Shown in pieces: positions 1 to 7,291 of a DNA stretch of 33,070 nucleotides (position 1 is its first letter; each line of letters opens with the position of its first letter). Under the pieces are notes generated by a model, which saw only the letters and a program-made list of their open reading frames with translations, was not told the DNA's origin and did no database searches. The DNA is from an uncultured Collinsella sp. (GTDB taxonomy: Bacteria > Actinomycetota > Coriobacteriia > Coriobacteriales > Coriobacteriaceae): assembly GCA_900548815.1 (NCBI GenBank), contig URLR01000017.1, positions 1-33,070 on the forward strand, in the 5' to 3' direction. The translations under genes and the position numbers were made by a program.

Positions 1-59
1 ACGCGACCGACGATTGAACGTCAGATTGCCGCTTAGGGGCGTTTGCAGCGTCGAGAGAT

Positions 60-81
60 CCGTCGTTCGTTAGAACGACGG
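60..81. repeat. Perfect 9-bp hairpin downstream of dapH
   Basis: A perfect inverted repeat (CCGTCGTTC, loop GTTA, GAACGACGG) lies about 50 bp past the dapH stop. There is no T-run on either side, so it is a weak candidate for a terminator or mRNA 3'-end structure of the lysine operon. The rest of 1-133 shows no gene; the 10-mer GCAGCGTCGA occurs twice (46-55 and 92-101). Confidence 0.45.
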
Positions 82-133
82 AACCAAAGGTGCAGCGTCG
101 ACTAGTTACGCGGTTTGGTAAAACTGCGCAGCC

Positions 134-853
134 CTAGAGTTGACGTAAGCCCTCTTCCAGGCCGGTCTTGCTGTCGGTCTTCTCGTCGCGCATCTTGATG
201 ACGCGGGCGGGGACACCGGCCACGACGGCACCGGCGGGGACGTCCTCGACGCACACGGCGCCGGCGGCAACGACAGCGCCCTTGCCTACGTGCACGCCCT
301 CCAGGACCACGGCATTGGCGCCGATCATAACGTCGTCCTCGATGATGACGGGCGTGGCACTGGCGGGCTCCACGACGCCTGCCAGCACGGTGCCGGCGCC
401 GATGTGGCAGTTCTTGCCCACGGTGGCGCGGCCGCCCAGCACAGCGCCCATGTCGATCATGGAGCCTTCGCCAATGACGGAGCCGATGTTGATGATGGCG
501 CCCATCATGATGACGGCGCGATCGCCAATCTCGACACGGTCGCGGATGATCGCGCCCGGCTCGATGCGGGCGTTGATACCCTTGAGGTCGAGCATGGGCA
601 CGGCGGAGTTGCGGCAGTCGTTCTCTACGTCGTAGTAGTCGATGGAGTCGGCGTTGGCGTCGAGGATTGCCTTGAGCTCATCCCAGTCACCAAAGACGGT
701 CTTGCCACGACGACCGCCGTAGACGTGCGCATTGCCCCACTGGACCTTCATGCCCGGCTTTTCGCGCACGTACAGTTTGACGGGCGTTTTCTTGGGCGCG
801 GTTGCGATGTAGTTGATAATCTCCTGTGCGTCCATCTCGGCTGCATTACTCAT
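134..853 (-). CDS. dapH: Tetrahydrodipicolinate N-acetyltransferase (DapH)
   Basis: Cytosolic transferase that N-acetylates 2,3,4,5-tetrahydrodipicolinate with acetyl-CoA, the committed step of the acetylase branch of DAP/lysine synthesis. The 239 aa match the length of the Bacillus-type DapH. The N-terminal DapH domain (about 1-85, starting MDAQEIINYIATAPKKTP) is followed by left-handed beta-helix hexapeptide repeats (about 88-225, such as GAIIRDRVEIGD, GANAVVLEGV, GKGAVVAAGA). It ends in EEGLRQL, like family members. The start at 853 has AAAGGAG about 9 nt upstream. It is the last gene of lysA-dapA/dapB/dapH, 39 bp after dapB. The acetyl route needs an aminotransferase and a deacetylase; the M20D gene at 4314 could be the latter. 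The acetylase rather than succinylase assignment rests on the DapH-type N-terminus. Confidence 0.95.
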   Translation of the reverse strand: MSNAAEMDAQEIINYIATAPKKTPVKLYVREKPGMKVQWGNAHVYGGRRGKTVFGDWDELKAILDANADSIDYYDVENDCRNSAVPMLDLKGINARIEPGAIIRDRVEIGDRAVIMMGAIINIGSVIGEGSMIDMGAVLGGRATVGKNCHIGAGTVLAGVVEPASATPVIIEDDVMIGANAVVLEGVHVGKGAVVAAGAVCVEDVPAGAVVAGVPARVIKMRDEKTDSKTGLEEGLRQL

Positions 854-892
854 TTGCTGTCTCTCCTTTGAGTGGATCCGGTTGATACCTGG

Positions 893-1633
893 TTAGGCAA
901 ACATGACCTGGTCGAACGTATAGAAGCCAGGCTCGCGGGTGACGAGCTTCTGCGCGGCTGCCAGGGCGCCGTTGACGAAGATCTGACGGCTCGTGGCGCG
1001 GTGCGTGAGCGTGACCTCCTCGTCCTGGCCGAAAAAGCTTACCTCGTGCACGCCGGCGACGGTGCCGCCGCGCAGCGAGTGCATGCCGATCTCCTTGGGG
1101 TCGCGCGCGCCGCACATGCCCTCGCGGCCATAGACGGGGTGGTAGCCTGCCTCGGGCTCGGCTTCGACGACGGCGTCGAGCAACAACTTGGCAGTGCCGC
1201 TGGGGGCGTCGACCTTTTGATTATGGTGCGTCTCGACGATTTCGCAGTCAAAGCCGGGCAGCTCGCGCGTGGCCTGGGCAACCAGATGGCGCAGGGCGGC
1301 GATACCGATAGAGTAGTTGCCCGAGTGCATAACACGGGCGTTCTGACCCAGCTCGCGCAGGCGATCCACCTGCTCGGGCGTATAGCCCGTGGTGCCGGAA
1401 ACGAGTGCGGCACCCGTGCGCTCGACATAGGCGACAACGGCATCGAAGGTCACGACGTTCGAGAAGTCGATGATTACATCGGCGGCCGGTGCGCTCTCGA
1501 GCTCGGACAAGTCGAAGCCGATCTGGGCGACGATGTCAAAAACGGGCTCTCCAGCGGTGTTGACAATGCCCTCGGCGGTGGTGCGGATGAGCGAGCCCAT
1601 GCGGCCCGTTCCCATAATGACGGTCTTAATCAA
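893..1633 (-). CDS. dapB: 4-hydroxy-tetrahydrodipicolinate reductase (DapB)
   Basis: NAD(P)H-dependent reductase that converts the DapA product to tetrahydrodipicolinate. Visible motifs: GTGRMG dinucleotide loop (residues 8-13), SGTTGY (79-84), and the catalytic/substrate stretch HHNQKVDAPSGTA (136-148) with the usual His pair and Lys140. The 246 aa are normal for the family. The start is a TTG at 1633; AAAGGAG lies about 9 nt upstream inside the end of the dapA frame, and the start overlaps the dapA stop by 8 bp, so the two are probably translationally coupled. An in-frame ATG at 1615 would cut into the first beta strand of the Rossmann fold and lacks its own ribosome binding site. Confidence 0.95.
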   Translation of the reverse strand: MIKTVIMGTGRMGSLIRTTAEGIVNTAGEPVFDIVAQIGFDLSELESAPAADVIIDFSNVVTFDAVVAYVERTGAALVSGTTGYTPEQVDRLRELGQNARVMHSGNYSIGIAALRHLVAQATRELPGFDCEIVETHHNQKVDAPSGTAKLLLDAVVEAEPEAGYHPVYGREGMCGARDPKEIGMHSLRGGTVAGVHEVSFFGQDEEVTLTHRATSRQIFVNGALAAAQKLVTREPGFYTFDQVMFA

Positions 1634-3935
1634 GCAGACCAGCTCCTTTCAGAGCATCGGTAAGTGCGGAGCGCGTGTCGTCTGCCATGGGGCACAGCGG
1701 CATGCGGTAGTTTGCCTCGATCATACCCATCTGGGCGAGTGCTTCCTTGACGGGGATGGGGTTGACCTCGCTAAAGAGGGCATTGATGAGCGGCTGGCCG
1801 GCAATCTGGATATCGCGGGCGCGCTCCACGTCGCCGTCCAGATAGGCGCGGCACATGTCGTGCACGAGCTGCGGCTGAACGTCGGCCCACACGCTGATGG
1901 TGCCCGAAGCGCCCAGGCTCATGAGCGGCACGGTGAGGGCGTCCTCGCCCGAGTACATGCGGAAGTCGTCGGACAGCAGGTGGGCGATCTTGGCCGCGTA
2001 AGCGACGTTGCCAGAGGCTTCCTTAATACCCATGATGTTGGGATGTGCGGCCAGGCGCTCTACGTTGCGCTCGCTGATGCCGCAGCCGCAACGGCCGGGG
2101 ATGTTGTACAGGATGCAGGGGATGTCCACAGCATCGGCGACGGTCTTAAAGTGCTGATAGATACCCTCTTCGTTGGACTTGTTGTAGTAGGGGGTAATGA
2201 GCAGCAGGCCGTCGGCTCCCAAGCCCTGGTAAGTGAGCGACTTGGTGAGCATGGTTTGCGTGGAGTTGGAGCCCGAGCCGGCGATGACGGGGACGCGTCC
2301 TGCAACATGCTTGACCACGGCGGCGACGACGGAGTTGTCCTCGTCATCGGTCATCGTGGCGCTCTCGCCGGTGGTGCCCAGGGTGAGGATGGCGTCGGTG
2401 CCGTTTTGCAGGTGGAAATCGATAAGGCGCTCGAGTGCGTCAAAGTCGACGCTGCCGTCCTTTTTAAACGGCGTGACGAGGGCGACGATTGAGCCCTCGA
2501 GGTTGCGGATATCCATGTTCTTCTCCTTCGCTTCCGCGATCTGGATGCGCTTATTCCATTGGGCGGCGACGGCCAAGCGCTCGTCTTGGGCGCGACGGCG
2601 GGCACTTTCGGCGCGCGACTTGGCCAGCAGCTCTCGGCCGCTCGGCAGCACGTCGAGCGTGGCAAAGTAATCGCCCGGGCGCTCGGCACGGCGGATGAGG
2701 TCGGCTGAGCCATCGGGGCGCAGCAGAACCTCGGCGGAGCGCAGACGTCCGTTGTAGTTGTAGCCCATGGAGTAGCCATGCGCACCGGTATCGTGGATCA
2801 CAAGCAGGTCGCCCATGTCGATATGCGGTAACTCGCGATCGATGGCGAACTTGTCGTTGTTCTCGCATAGGTTGCCCGTGATGTCGTAGGTGTCCGTAAC
2901 GGGTACTGTGGTCTTGTCGGCGCCACCCGGCTGGCCCATCACCGTAATGTGGTGGTAGGCGCCATACATGGCAGGGCGGATCAGATCGACGGCGCTTGCG
3001 TCGACACCGATATAGTCCTTGTAGATCTGCTTCTCGTGGATGGCCTTGGTGACCAGGCAGCCGTAGGGGCCTATCATATAGCGGCCCATCTCGGTGCAGA
3101 TGGCCACATCGCCCATACCGGCGGGAACCAGGATCTCGTCGTATGCCGCGTGTACCCCCTCGCCGATGGTGTGGATGTCGTTGGCCTGCTGCTCGGGCAG
3201 ATAGGGGATGCCGACGCCGCCGGACAGATTAATGAAGGCGACATGTGCGCCGGTCTCGCGCTCCAGGCGCGCGGCAAGCTCAAAGAGGATGCGCGCGAGC
3301 TTGGGGTAGTAGTCGTTGGTGACGGTATTGCTGGCAAGGAATGCGTGGATGCCAAAGTTTTCGGCGCCCTTGGCCTTGAGCGTGCGGAAGGCCTCGAAGA
3401 GTTGCTCGGTGGTCATGCCGTACTTGGAATCGCCGGGGTTATCCATGATGCCATTGGAGAGCTGGAACAGGCCGCCCGGATTAAAGCGGCAGCTGACCGT
3501 TTTGGGGATGGGCCCCGCAACACGCTCAAAGAACTCGATGTGGCTGATGTCGTCAAAGTTGACGATGGCGCCCAGCTTGTCGGCGAGCTCAAAGTCGGCA
3601 GCTGGCGTGTCGTTGGACGAGAACATGATGTCGTGTCCCGTGATGCCCAGCGAGCGGGCGATCATGAGCTCGGTATAGCTCGAGCAATCGCAGCCGCAGC
3701 CGTATTCGTTGAGAATGGAGATGAGCGCCGGGTTGGGGTTGGCCTTGACGGCAAAGTATTCCTTAAAGCCCGGGTTCCATGCAAAGGCGTCGCGCACTTC
3801 TTGCATGTTGCGGCGGATGCCCGCCTCGTCGTATAGATGAAACGGCGTGGGGAACTGCTCGACGATATGCTCGAGTGTCTCCTTGTCCACAAACGGCTGC
3901 TTGGCCGCATATGCCTCGTTGGGGGTCAATGCCAT
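1626..3935 (-). CDS. lysA-dapA: Fused diaminopimelate decarboxylase - dihydrodipicolinate synthase (LysA-DapA)
   Basis: One uninterrupted 769-codon frame joins two enzymes normally made separately. Residues 1 to about 430 are a PLP-dependent meso-DAP decarboxylase (last step to lysine): EYFAVKANPN with the PLP lysine K64, SGGVG (238-242), CENND (357-361) and YNYNGRLRSAEVLL (392-405). Residues 431-473 are a charged, probably helical linker. Residues 474-769 are a full-length DapA (first committed step): GTTGES (about 520-525), YNIPGR with the relay Tyr (about 611), and IMGIKEASGN with the Schiff-base Lys about 638. Codon 474 is an ATG (2516) preceded by GAAGGAGAAGAAC, a good internal ribosome binding site, so free DapA could also be made. 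First gene of the operon, behind a lysine riboswitch. A lost stop codon in this strain or assembly is the alternative to a true fusion. Confidence 0.88.
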   Translation of the reverse strand: MALTPNEAYAAKQPFVDKETLEHIVEQFPTPFHLYDEAGIRRNMQEVRDAFAWNPGFKEYFAVKANPNPALISILNEYGCGCDCSSYTELMIARSLGITGHDIMFSSNDTPAADFELADKLGAIVNFDDISHIEFFERVAGPIPKTVSCRFNPGGLFQLSNGIMDNPGDSKYGMTTEQLFEAFRTLKAKGAENFGIHAFLASNTVTNDYYPKLARILFELAARLERETGAHVAFINLSGGVGIPYLPEQQANDIHTIGEGVHAAYDEILVPAGMGDVAICTEMGRYMIGPYGCLVTKAIHEKQIYKDYIGVDASAVDLIRPAMYGAYHHITVMGQPGGADKTTVPVTDTYDITGNLCENNDKFAIDRELPHIDMGDLLVIHDTGAHGYSMGYNYNGRLRSAEVLLRPDGSADLIRRAERPGDYFATLDVLPSGRELLAKSRAESARRRAQDERLAVAAQWNKRIQIAEAKEKNMDIRNLEGSIVALVTPFKKDGSVDFDALERLIDFHLQNGTDAILTLGTTGESATMTDDEDNSVVAAVVKHVAGRVPVIAGSGSNSTQTMLTKSLTYQGLGADGLLLITPYYNKSNEEGIYQHFKTVADAVDIPCILYNIPGRCGCGISERNVERLAAHPNIMGIKEASGNVAYAAKIAHLLSDDFRMYSGEDALTVPLMSLGASGTISVWADVQPQLVHDMCRAYLDGDVERARDIQIAGQPLINALFSEVNPIPVKEALAQMGMIEANYRMPLCPMADDTRSALTDALKGAGLLD
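2517..2531 (-). promoter_or_regulatory. Internal ribosome binding site before the DapA half
   Basis: On the minus strand GAAGGAGAAGAAC sits directly before the ATG at 2516, a near-ideal Shine-Dalgarno sequence and spacing. It lies inside the lysA-dapA frame and marks where an ancestral separate dapA gene began. It would permit independent translation of a 296-aa DapA. Confidence 0.75.
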
Positions 3936-3948
3936 GTCCCGTAAACCT

Positions 3949-4013
3949 CGCTATCCAGACGGCGCCATCTGCGCATCGAATCCGCATAGCGTGGACCCAA
4001 TGTCCGGATAGCG
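3949..4013 (-). promoter_or_regulatory. Expression-platform stem of the lysine riboswitch
   Basis: Two 12-nt arms (4002-4013 and 3949-3960) are complementary with one G-U pair (CGCTATCCGGAC with GTCTGGATAGCG). The 3' arm ends at the weak ribosome binding region (GCGAGG) about 13 nt before the lysA ATG. No T-run follows. This suggests translational control, with the ribosome binding region buried in the lysine-bound state. Which state buries it is an inference. Confidence 0.5.
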
Positions 4014-4020
4014 CTCCCGC

Positions 4021-4175
4021 ATTGCTGCAGACAGTCCTGTGGGTGTTTCCCGCAGGCCCACCAGGTTGTTCGTGCCCGAAAAACCCAGTTCGGCGGGTTT
4101 CGCCTCCCCACGGGGTCAAAGCCTGCCGGCTCGCCCGCGGCTCTTCGTGCCCGCGCCTCTATCAAGTGGTAACGA
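4021..4175 (-). promoter_or_regulatory. Lysine riboswitch aptamer (L box)
   Basis: Read on the minus strand, the leader of lysA-dapA carries the L-box landmarks in order: TAGAGGCGCGG (4150-4161), CACGAAGAGCC just after it, GGGGAGGCGAAACCCGCCGAA in the middle, and the terminal ACTGTC (near 4030-4036). These match the conserved blocks of known lysine aptamers upstream of lysC/lysA genes. The position directly ahead of a lysine-pathway operon supports the call. Recognised by eye, not by a covariance model. Confidence 0.8.
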
Positions 4176-4203
4176 CCCTATCACGTTGCACTTTACCAAA
4201 CAA
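4175..4203 (-). promoter_or_regulatory. Promoter of the lysine riboswitch/lysA-dapA operon
   Basis: Minus strand TTGTTT (4203-4198), 17-bp spacer, TAGGGT (4180-4175). The predicted start, near 4168, falls at the 5' edge of the L-box aptamer, as expected. Confidence 0.5.
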
Positions 4204-4221
4204 GAGTATTCGTATATAACG
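4192..4221 (+). promoter_or_regulatory. Promoter of the M20D deacetylase gene
   Basis: TTTACC, 17-bp spacer, TATAAC, on the plus strand. It faces away from and partly overlaps the lysA promoter, so the two divergent lysine-related units share one control region. Confidence 0.45.
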
Positions 4222-4313
4222 TTTAAAAAATGCAGCAATATGCTGGAAACATGTGTGCCACAATCCTGTATCACAATAAGTTGCAACAGATGTGCCTCAC
4301 GAAGGGATTCTCT

Positions 4314-5501
4314 ATGACCGAGCTCCAAGAACTCCGTCGCTATCGCCGCGATCTCCATCGCATTCCGGAGCTCGATTTCGATCTTCCGCAGACTATCGCC
4401 TATATCGAGGGCGTGTTGGCGCCGCTCGCTTGCGAGGTGACCCATCCGTGTCCCAGCTGCGTCTGCGCTTTCTTCGACGCTGGCGTTGGTGCCGCGCGTG
4501 CCACGGCGATTCGCGCCGATATGGATGCGCTGCCCATCGCGGAGGCGACGGGAGCGGCCTTTGCCTCGATCCATCCCGGCAAGATGCACGCTTGCGGACA
4601 TGATGGACACATGGCCATGGCACTTGCCGCCGCGACGTATGTCGACCGTACGATTCGCGAGCAGCCGGGCGCCATGAGGCGCAACGTGCTCTTTGTGTTC
4701 CAGCCGGCCGAGGAAACGACCGGTGGCGCCAAGACGGTGTGCGAGAGCGGCGTGTTCGAGCGCTACGGGGCAGATCGCATCTTCGGGTTCCACGTATGGC
4801 CCGACCTGCCTGCAAACACTTTGGTGAGCTGCTCCGGTCCATTGCTGGCGCGCTCGAGTGAGACGCACGTGCGCATTCACGGGACAAGTATCCATATCGC
4901 CAAGACTTACGGCGTTCCCGTAAACGAATCACACGATGCGGCGCTGGCGGCTGCCAAGTTCTTGGTCGCCGAGCGCGAATTGATGGACGAGTTGGGTGCC
5001 GACGAGCCCTGCATTGGTAAGTTCGGCCTGCTGCAGGCCGGCACCGTCTGCAACGCGGTGGCGGGGGAGGCCCATGTTGCCGGCAGCCTGCGTGTGTTTA
5101 CAGACGACATGTTCGACCGTGCACGCGAGGGCGTGCACCGCGTGCTTGATGAGGCATGCGCTGCAACGGGCTGCACGTACGATCTCGACTTTGCCGAGGG
5201 CTATCCGCCGGTTGACAACGACCCCGAGCTATTTGCCAATGTCGCGCCTGCTTTGCCCGAGCTGCAGCTCGTGGATGAGCCTTTGCTGATTGCCGAGGAC
5301 TTCGCTTTCTATCAGCGCCATCTGCCGGGTGTGTTCTTCTTGCTGGGCACGGGTGTGCCAGAGGGGCAAGAAAACCCGATTGACGCTGATGGCTGCCCAG
5401 CCTATGCGATGAGTGCCCTTCACACCGATACCATGCTCTTTGACGAGGAAGTCCTGCTCAAAGGACTCGATGTCTACAAACGATTGCTTGACTTGGAGTG
5501 A
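4314..5501 (+). CDS. M20D-family amidohydrolase, probable N-acetyl-diaminopimelate deacetylase
   Basis: Metal-dependent amidohydrolase of the M20D group (hippurate, indole-acetyl amino acid and N-acetyl-DAP hydrolases). The 395 aa are normal length. Motifs: CGHDGH metal site (94-99), PAEE with catalytic/metal Glu 133-134, GFHVWP with His 160, EDFAFY near the C-terminus and a terminal LHTDTMLFDEE. The ATG at 4314 is preceded by GAAGGGA at good spacing; an earlier in-frame codon at 4230 has none. It is divergent from the lysA-dapA/dapB/dapH operon, which uses the acetylase route and therefore needs a deacetylase, so N-acetyl-DAP is the best guess. Family membership is sure; the substrate is inferred from position. 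Confidence 0.82.
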   Translation: MTELQELRRYRRDLHRIPELDFDLPQTIAYIEGVLAPLACEVTHPCPSCVCAFFDAGVGAARATAIRADMDALPIAEATGAAFASIHPGKMHACGHDGHMAMALAAATYVDRTIREQPGAMRRNVLFVFQPAEETTGGAKTVCESGVFERYGADRIFGFHVWPDLPANTLVSCSGPLLARSSETHVRIHGTSIHIAKTYGVPVNESHDAALAAAKFLVAERELMDELGADEPCIGKFGLLQAGTVCNAVAGEAHVAGSLRVFTDDMFDRAREGVHRVLDEACAATGCTYDLDFAEGYPPVDNDPELFANVAPALPELQLVDEPLLIAEDFAFYQRHLPGVFFLLGTGVPEGQENPIDADGCPAYAMSALHTDTMLFDEEVLLKGLDVYKRLLDLE

Positions 5502-5503
5502 CG

Positions 5504-5827
5504 ATGGAACGACGTCGACAGTCTGCCGTGTATAGTCCGGGTGGGTGCGGGTGCGGCTTGCTGCTGCTCCCGGTTATTGCTGTGAGCATTGGCGTGATGT
5601 TTGCGCTTGCTGGACTGGCGGCAGCGGCACTTGTGCTGTTGATTGTGGCCATTGGCGTGACGATTTGGCTCTGCCGCAATCGCGAGCAACGCCGTGCCGA
5701 CGGTAACACCAATGTCGGCTGGGTCGTCTTCCTGATTATTGCGTACCCGCTGAGCATCAGTTACTTGGCGTTCTTTATCCTGCTGCTCATCAGCACCTTT
5801 ACTGGGGAATCCATCACGGTGGGGTAG
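5504..5827 (+). CDS. Small membrane protein, unknown function
   Basis: A 107-aa hydrophobic protein with two to three predicted membrane spans: about 18-55 (GLLLLPVIAVSIGVMFALAG and onward) and about 72-102 (VGWVVFLIIAYPLSISYLAF and onward), joined by a basic loop (RNREQRRAD). The ATG at 5504 follows GGAG 5-6 nt upstream and lies 2 bp after the deacetylase stop, so the two are cotranscribed. A GTG at 5498 is an alternative start. I do not recognise the family. Confidence 0.65.
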   Translation: MERRRQSAVYSPGGCGCGLLLLPVIAVSIGVMFALAGLAAAALVLLIVAIGVTIWLCRNREQRRADGNTNVGWVVFLIIAYPLSISYLAFFILLLISTFTGESITVG

Positions 5828-5856
5828 GCTTCGACAAGCTTCTTGAGGATGAAACG

Positions 5857-5898
5857 AAAAAGGGGTCGGATGGGCGCTTTGCCCATCCGACCCCTTTC
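5857..5898. terminator. Bidirectional intrinsic terminator
   Basis: An 18-bp GC-rich stem (AAAGGGGTCGGATGGGC paired with GCCCATCCGACCCCTTT, loop GCTTT) flanked by A-run and T-run. It separates the plus-strand deacetylase/membrane-protein unit from the converging minus-strand transporter cluster. Confidence 0.9.
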
Positions 5899-5920
5899 GC
5901 ACGGTAGTTAATTCGGTCTC

Positions 5921-7240
5921 CTACTTTGCTGCCTCGCGGCGAGCGACCTCGTCGATCAAGATGGCATCGCCGTGCTTGGCGGCGGCAATGCTCGCGGCCA
6001 TAAACATGCCCATTGCCGTGATGTAGGCGAAGAGCATCGACGGCGCCACGTCCATAACGATGCCGGAGAGAATCGGTGTCGCCACCTGAGCCGCCATGCT
6101 CACGGTGTAGTAGTAACCGGAGTAGCGACCCACGCTTTGGGAGCTGCAGCACTCCAGAATCATCGTGTACACGCACAGGTCCACGCCGCCCAGCGCAACG
6201 CCCATCAACAAAAAGACGCCGTACAGCACGGGCGAGAAACCGGGTGCCAGGCAAAGAAGCGCGGGGCATAAAACCATGATGACGGCGGTGCCCAGGGCGA
6301 CCTTTTTACGGCCGATTTTGAGCGAAAGATTTGCCAGGGGTACGTAGCTTAGCAGCGCGCCTGCAATCGTCACGATATTGATGATGGCATAGGAACCGCC
6401 CTCCATGCCGTAGAACATATCGGCATAACGGCTGATATTGGTGGTCATGGCGTTATAGCTCATGTAATAGAAAAACGTTGCGGCGAGCAGCATGATGATG
6501 GAGCGGCGTACGCCGGCGTCTGCAATGCGATTTTTACCGCCGGCCTCGGGGGAGTCATCTTTGTCAATCTGATCCTCGTCGATGCCCATGGACAGCGATT
6601 TCTCGCGCATCTTTTCGACGAGGGCGGGCTCACGGACAAAGACGCCGTAGACAACGGCCGACACGAGGATAAAGACGGCCTGCAAGATAAAGAGCGGGAG
6701 ATAATCGGGTTTGTCGGCCTTGGGAACCATGACCGAGATGGCGACGAGCATAAGGCCCGTTCCCGCATAGCCGACGATCTTTTCGATTGAGTCCGCCTTG
6801 GTTCGAAGTGGGCGAGGCGTAATATCGGCCACAATGGCAACCGTCATGGTGCGGTAGGCGCATATTGCAAAAAGCGTGAGGATAATCGCGCCAATGAGCA
6901 GAGGTAGGCTGCCCATGTTGTTGGCGATCGCGATGAGCGGGACGGAGAGCATTGCCACCGCGGAGCCGCCCAAGATAAAGGGCGTTCGACGCCCGAGTTT
7001 GCTTGCGCAGCGGTCCGAGAGGATGCCAAAGAGCGGAAGCAGGAACAGGCCAAAGACATTATCGATGGCCATGATCGCGCCGGTGAGCGAGTTGGATAGG
7101 CCAAAGGTCCCTGTGAGCATCTTGGGAACGATGCCGTCGTAGACCTGCCAAAAGCTGATCATGCCCATAAAGGGTAGGGAGGCGAGGGCGACGGCCTTGG
7201 TGTCGAGCCGGGCCGCCCGCTTAAGATTTGGTTGGGTCAT
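5921..7240 (-). CDS. GPH/MFS-type transporter, substrate unknown
   Basis: Polytopic inner-membrane carrier of 439 aa with about 12 spans in two halves, split by a charged central loop (about 215-240, KSLSMGIDEDQIDKDDSPEAG). The GxxSDRxxSxxGRRTPF motif at 72-87 is typical of the glycoside-pentoside-hexuronide/SUT-like branch of the MFS, and a second GRKK motif follows in the C half. ATG at 7240 with AGGAG 7 nt upstream. Last gene of the minus-strand cluster with OYE reductase, AcnX and M20 peptidase, 51 bp after the peptidase. By context it probably imports or exports that pathway's substrate; family resemblance to sugar carriers does not prove a sugar. Confidence 0.82.
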   Translation of the reverse strand: MTQPNLKRAARLDTKAVALASLPFMGMISFWQVYDGIVPKMLTGTFGLSNSLTGAIMAIDNVFGLFLLPLFGILSDRCASKLGRRTPFILGGSAVAMLSVPLIAIANNMGSLPLLIGAIILTLFAICAYRTMTVAIVADITPRPLRTKADSIEKIVGYAGTGLMLVAISVMVPKADKPDYLPLFILQAVFILVSAVVYGVFVREPALVEKMREKSLSMGIDEDQIDKDDSPEAGGKNRIADAGVRRSIIMLLAATFFYYMSYNAMTTNISRYADMFYGMEGGSYAIINIVTIAGALLSYVPLANLSLKIGRKKVALGTAVIMVLCPALLCLAPGFSPVLYGVFLLMGVALGGVDLCVYTMILECCSSQSVGRYSGYYYTVSMAAQVATPILSGIVMDVAPSMLFAYITAMGMFMAASIAAAKHGDAILIDEVARREAAK

Positions 7241-7291
7241 GCTGGTTCTCCTGGTCGGTAAAAGCGGGGAGGGGTGCTATCGGCCCCCGTT

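Noticed and set aside
3936..4313. T-box leader instead of a lysine riboswitch
   Set aside because: No T-box bulge sequence (TGGNACCGCG type) or specifier-loop layout; the L-box blocks fit much better.
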